Of a stretch of DNA of 64,000 nt, positions 63,722-64,000 are shown one piece after another; within the stretch, counting starts at the first letter, position 1; every line of letters starts with the position of its first letter. The stretch is from assembly GCA_902786725.1 (NCBI GenBank), contig CADADP010000008.1, positions 1-64,000 on the forward strand, given 5' to 3'. The DNA comes from an uncultured Bacteroidales bacterium. GTDB lineage: Bacteria > Bacteroidota > Bacteroidia > Bacteroidales > Muribaculaceae. Under the pieces are notes generated by a model, which was given only the letters and a program-made list of their open reading frames with translations, was not told the origin of the DNA and searched no databases. The position numbers were made by a program, and so were the translations under genes.

Positions 63722-64000
63722 ATGGATGAGTTAAAAGTGGCAATACAAGGCGTGGCTGGATGTTTCCACGATGCCGCAGCCAGAGAATATTTTTCCGGGC
63801 AGAATGTGGGAGCCATTGAGTGCGAAACGTTCCACGACCTTTTTCAGTTGGTTTCGCACCATAACCACATGGTTGGTATCGTAGCAATCGAAAACACCAT
63901 TGCCGGAAGTCTCTTGCAGAATCATGAACTTCTACGCAATAGCCGGCTCACAATCATCGGCGAGCACAAAAAATACATTTCACACTCGCTCGCAGCCCTG
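63722..64000 (+). CDS. pheA: Prephenate dehydratase, N-terminal part (3' end outside window)
   Basis: 93 residues are visible: VAIQGVAGCFHDAAAREYF, then IECETFHDLFQLV, then GIVAIENTIAGSLLQNHELL and the start of LTIIGEHKKYISHSLAAL, all typical of the prephenate dehydratase catalytic domain. It converts prephenate to phenylpyruvate for phenylalanine synthesis. The leader peptide and attenuator directly upstream supply feedback at the level of transcription. The C-terminal regulatory domain is not in the window. Confidence 0.93.
   Translation, partial: MDELKVAIQGVAGCFHDAAAREYFSGQNVGAIECETFHDLFQLVSHHNHMVGIVAIENTIAGSLLQNHELLRNSRLTIIGEHKKYISHSLAAL

Overview
The window reads as chromosomal DNA of a Bacteroidales bacterium, most likely family Muribaculaceae or a close relative. 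Three things support this. Gene content is typical of Bacteroidetes: long NusB, DUF4835 and DUF5606 proteins, a HU-SPOR fusion, LysM plus PorT-like envelope proteins, GH106, and a CotH protein with a sorting-type tail. Promoters follow the Bacteroidetes -33 TTTG / -7 TAnnTTTG pattern, with no strong Shine-Dalgarno sites before most genes. Base composition is moderate, with AT-rich spacers. The family-level placement is inference.

Layout. 1-7962: the Gly-rich end of an unidentified protein, a FadL-like outer-membrane protein, a PIF1-type helicase with TPRs, an ABC-F ATPase and an M13 peptidase. 8157-17555: a co-directional housekeeping run dnaN, exonuclease, coaBC, DUF4835, recN, rlmB, nusB, yajC, YbbR-like, coaE. 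17634-28207: DUF5606, an NlpC/P60 lipoprotein, comEC and aroE (minus), mlaD-like, dnaA, tRNA-Glu(CTC), a MarC-family protein (minus) and a B12-dependent ribonucleotide reductase. 28616-35185: an FKBP lipoprotein, glyS, a decayed small lipoprotein gene, two small overlapping genes, murI and a GH106 glycosidase. 35445-44123: luxS, a probable minus-strand small RNA, a YcxB-like protein, HU-SPOR, a TPR protein, MscS, recJ and recQ. 44172-54780: a minus-strand block (Dabb, nspC, pcrA, HsdR-N-like), holA on plus, then PorT-like, LysM and dnaG on minus. 54781-55578: a scar with a 50-bp direct repeat that duplicates part of the dnaG promoter and a fragment of a Mu F-like phage head gene. 55579-64000: a CotH protein, an RsiV-like lipoprotein, rsmG, an MBL hydrolase, a YraN-family protein, GNAT, a TrmN6-like methyltransferase, a dihydrouridine synthase and the start of pheA.

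Most of the window is core replication, repair, CoA, RNA-modification and envelope biology. The most informative non-gene signals are: a complete transcription-attenuation leader before pheA, with a 17-residue peptide in which 10 residues are Phe or Tyr; an independently promoted and terminated minus-strand transcript downstream of luxS; a structured leader with two mutually exclusive stems before recJ; a 14-residue in-frame gap in the first nucleotide-binding domain of the ABC-F protein; and several genes whose ATG lies only 5-11 nt from the -7 box, implying leaderless or nearly leaderless mRNAs. No CRISPR array, intact mobile element or defence island was seen.
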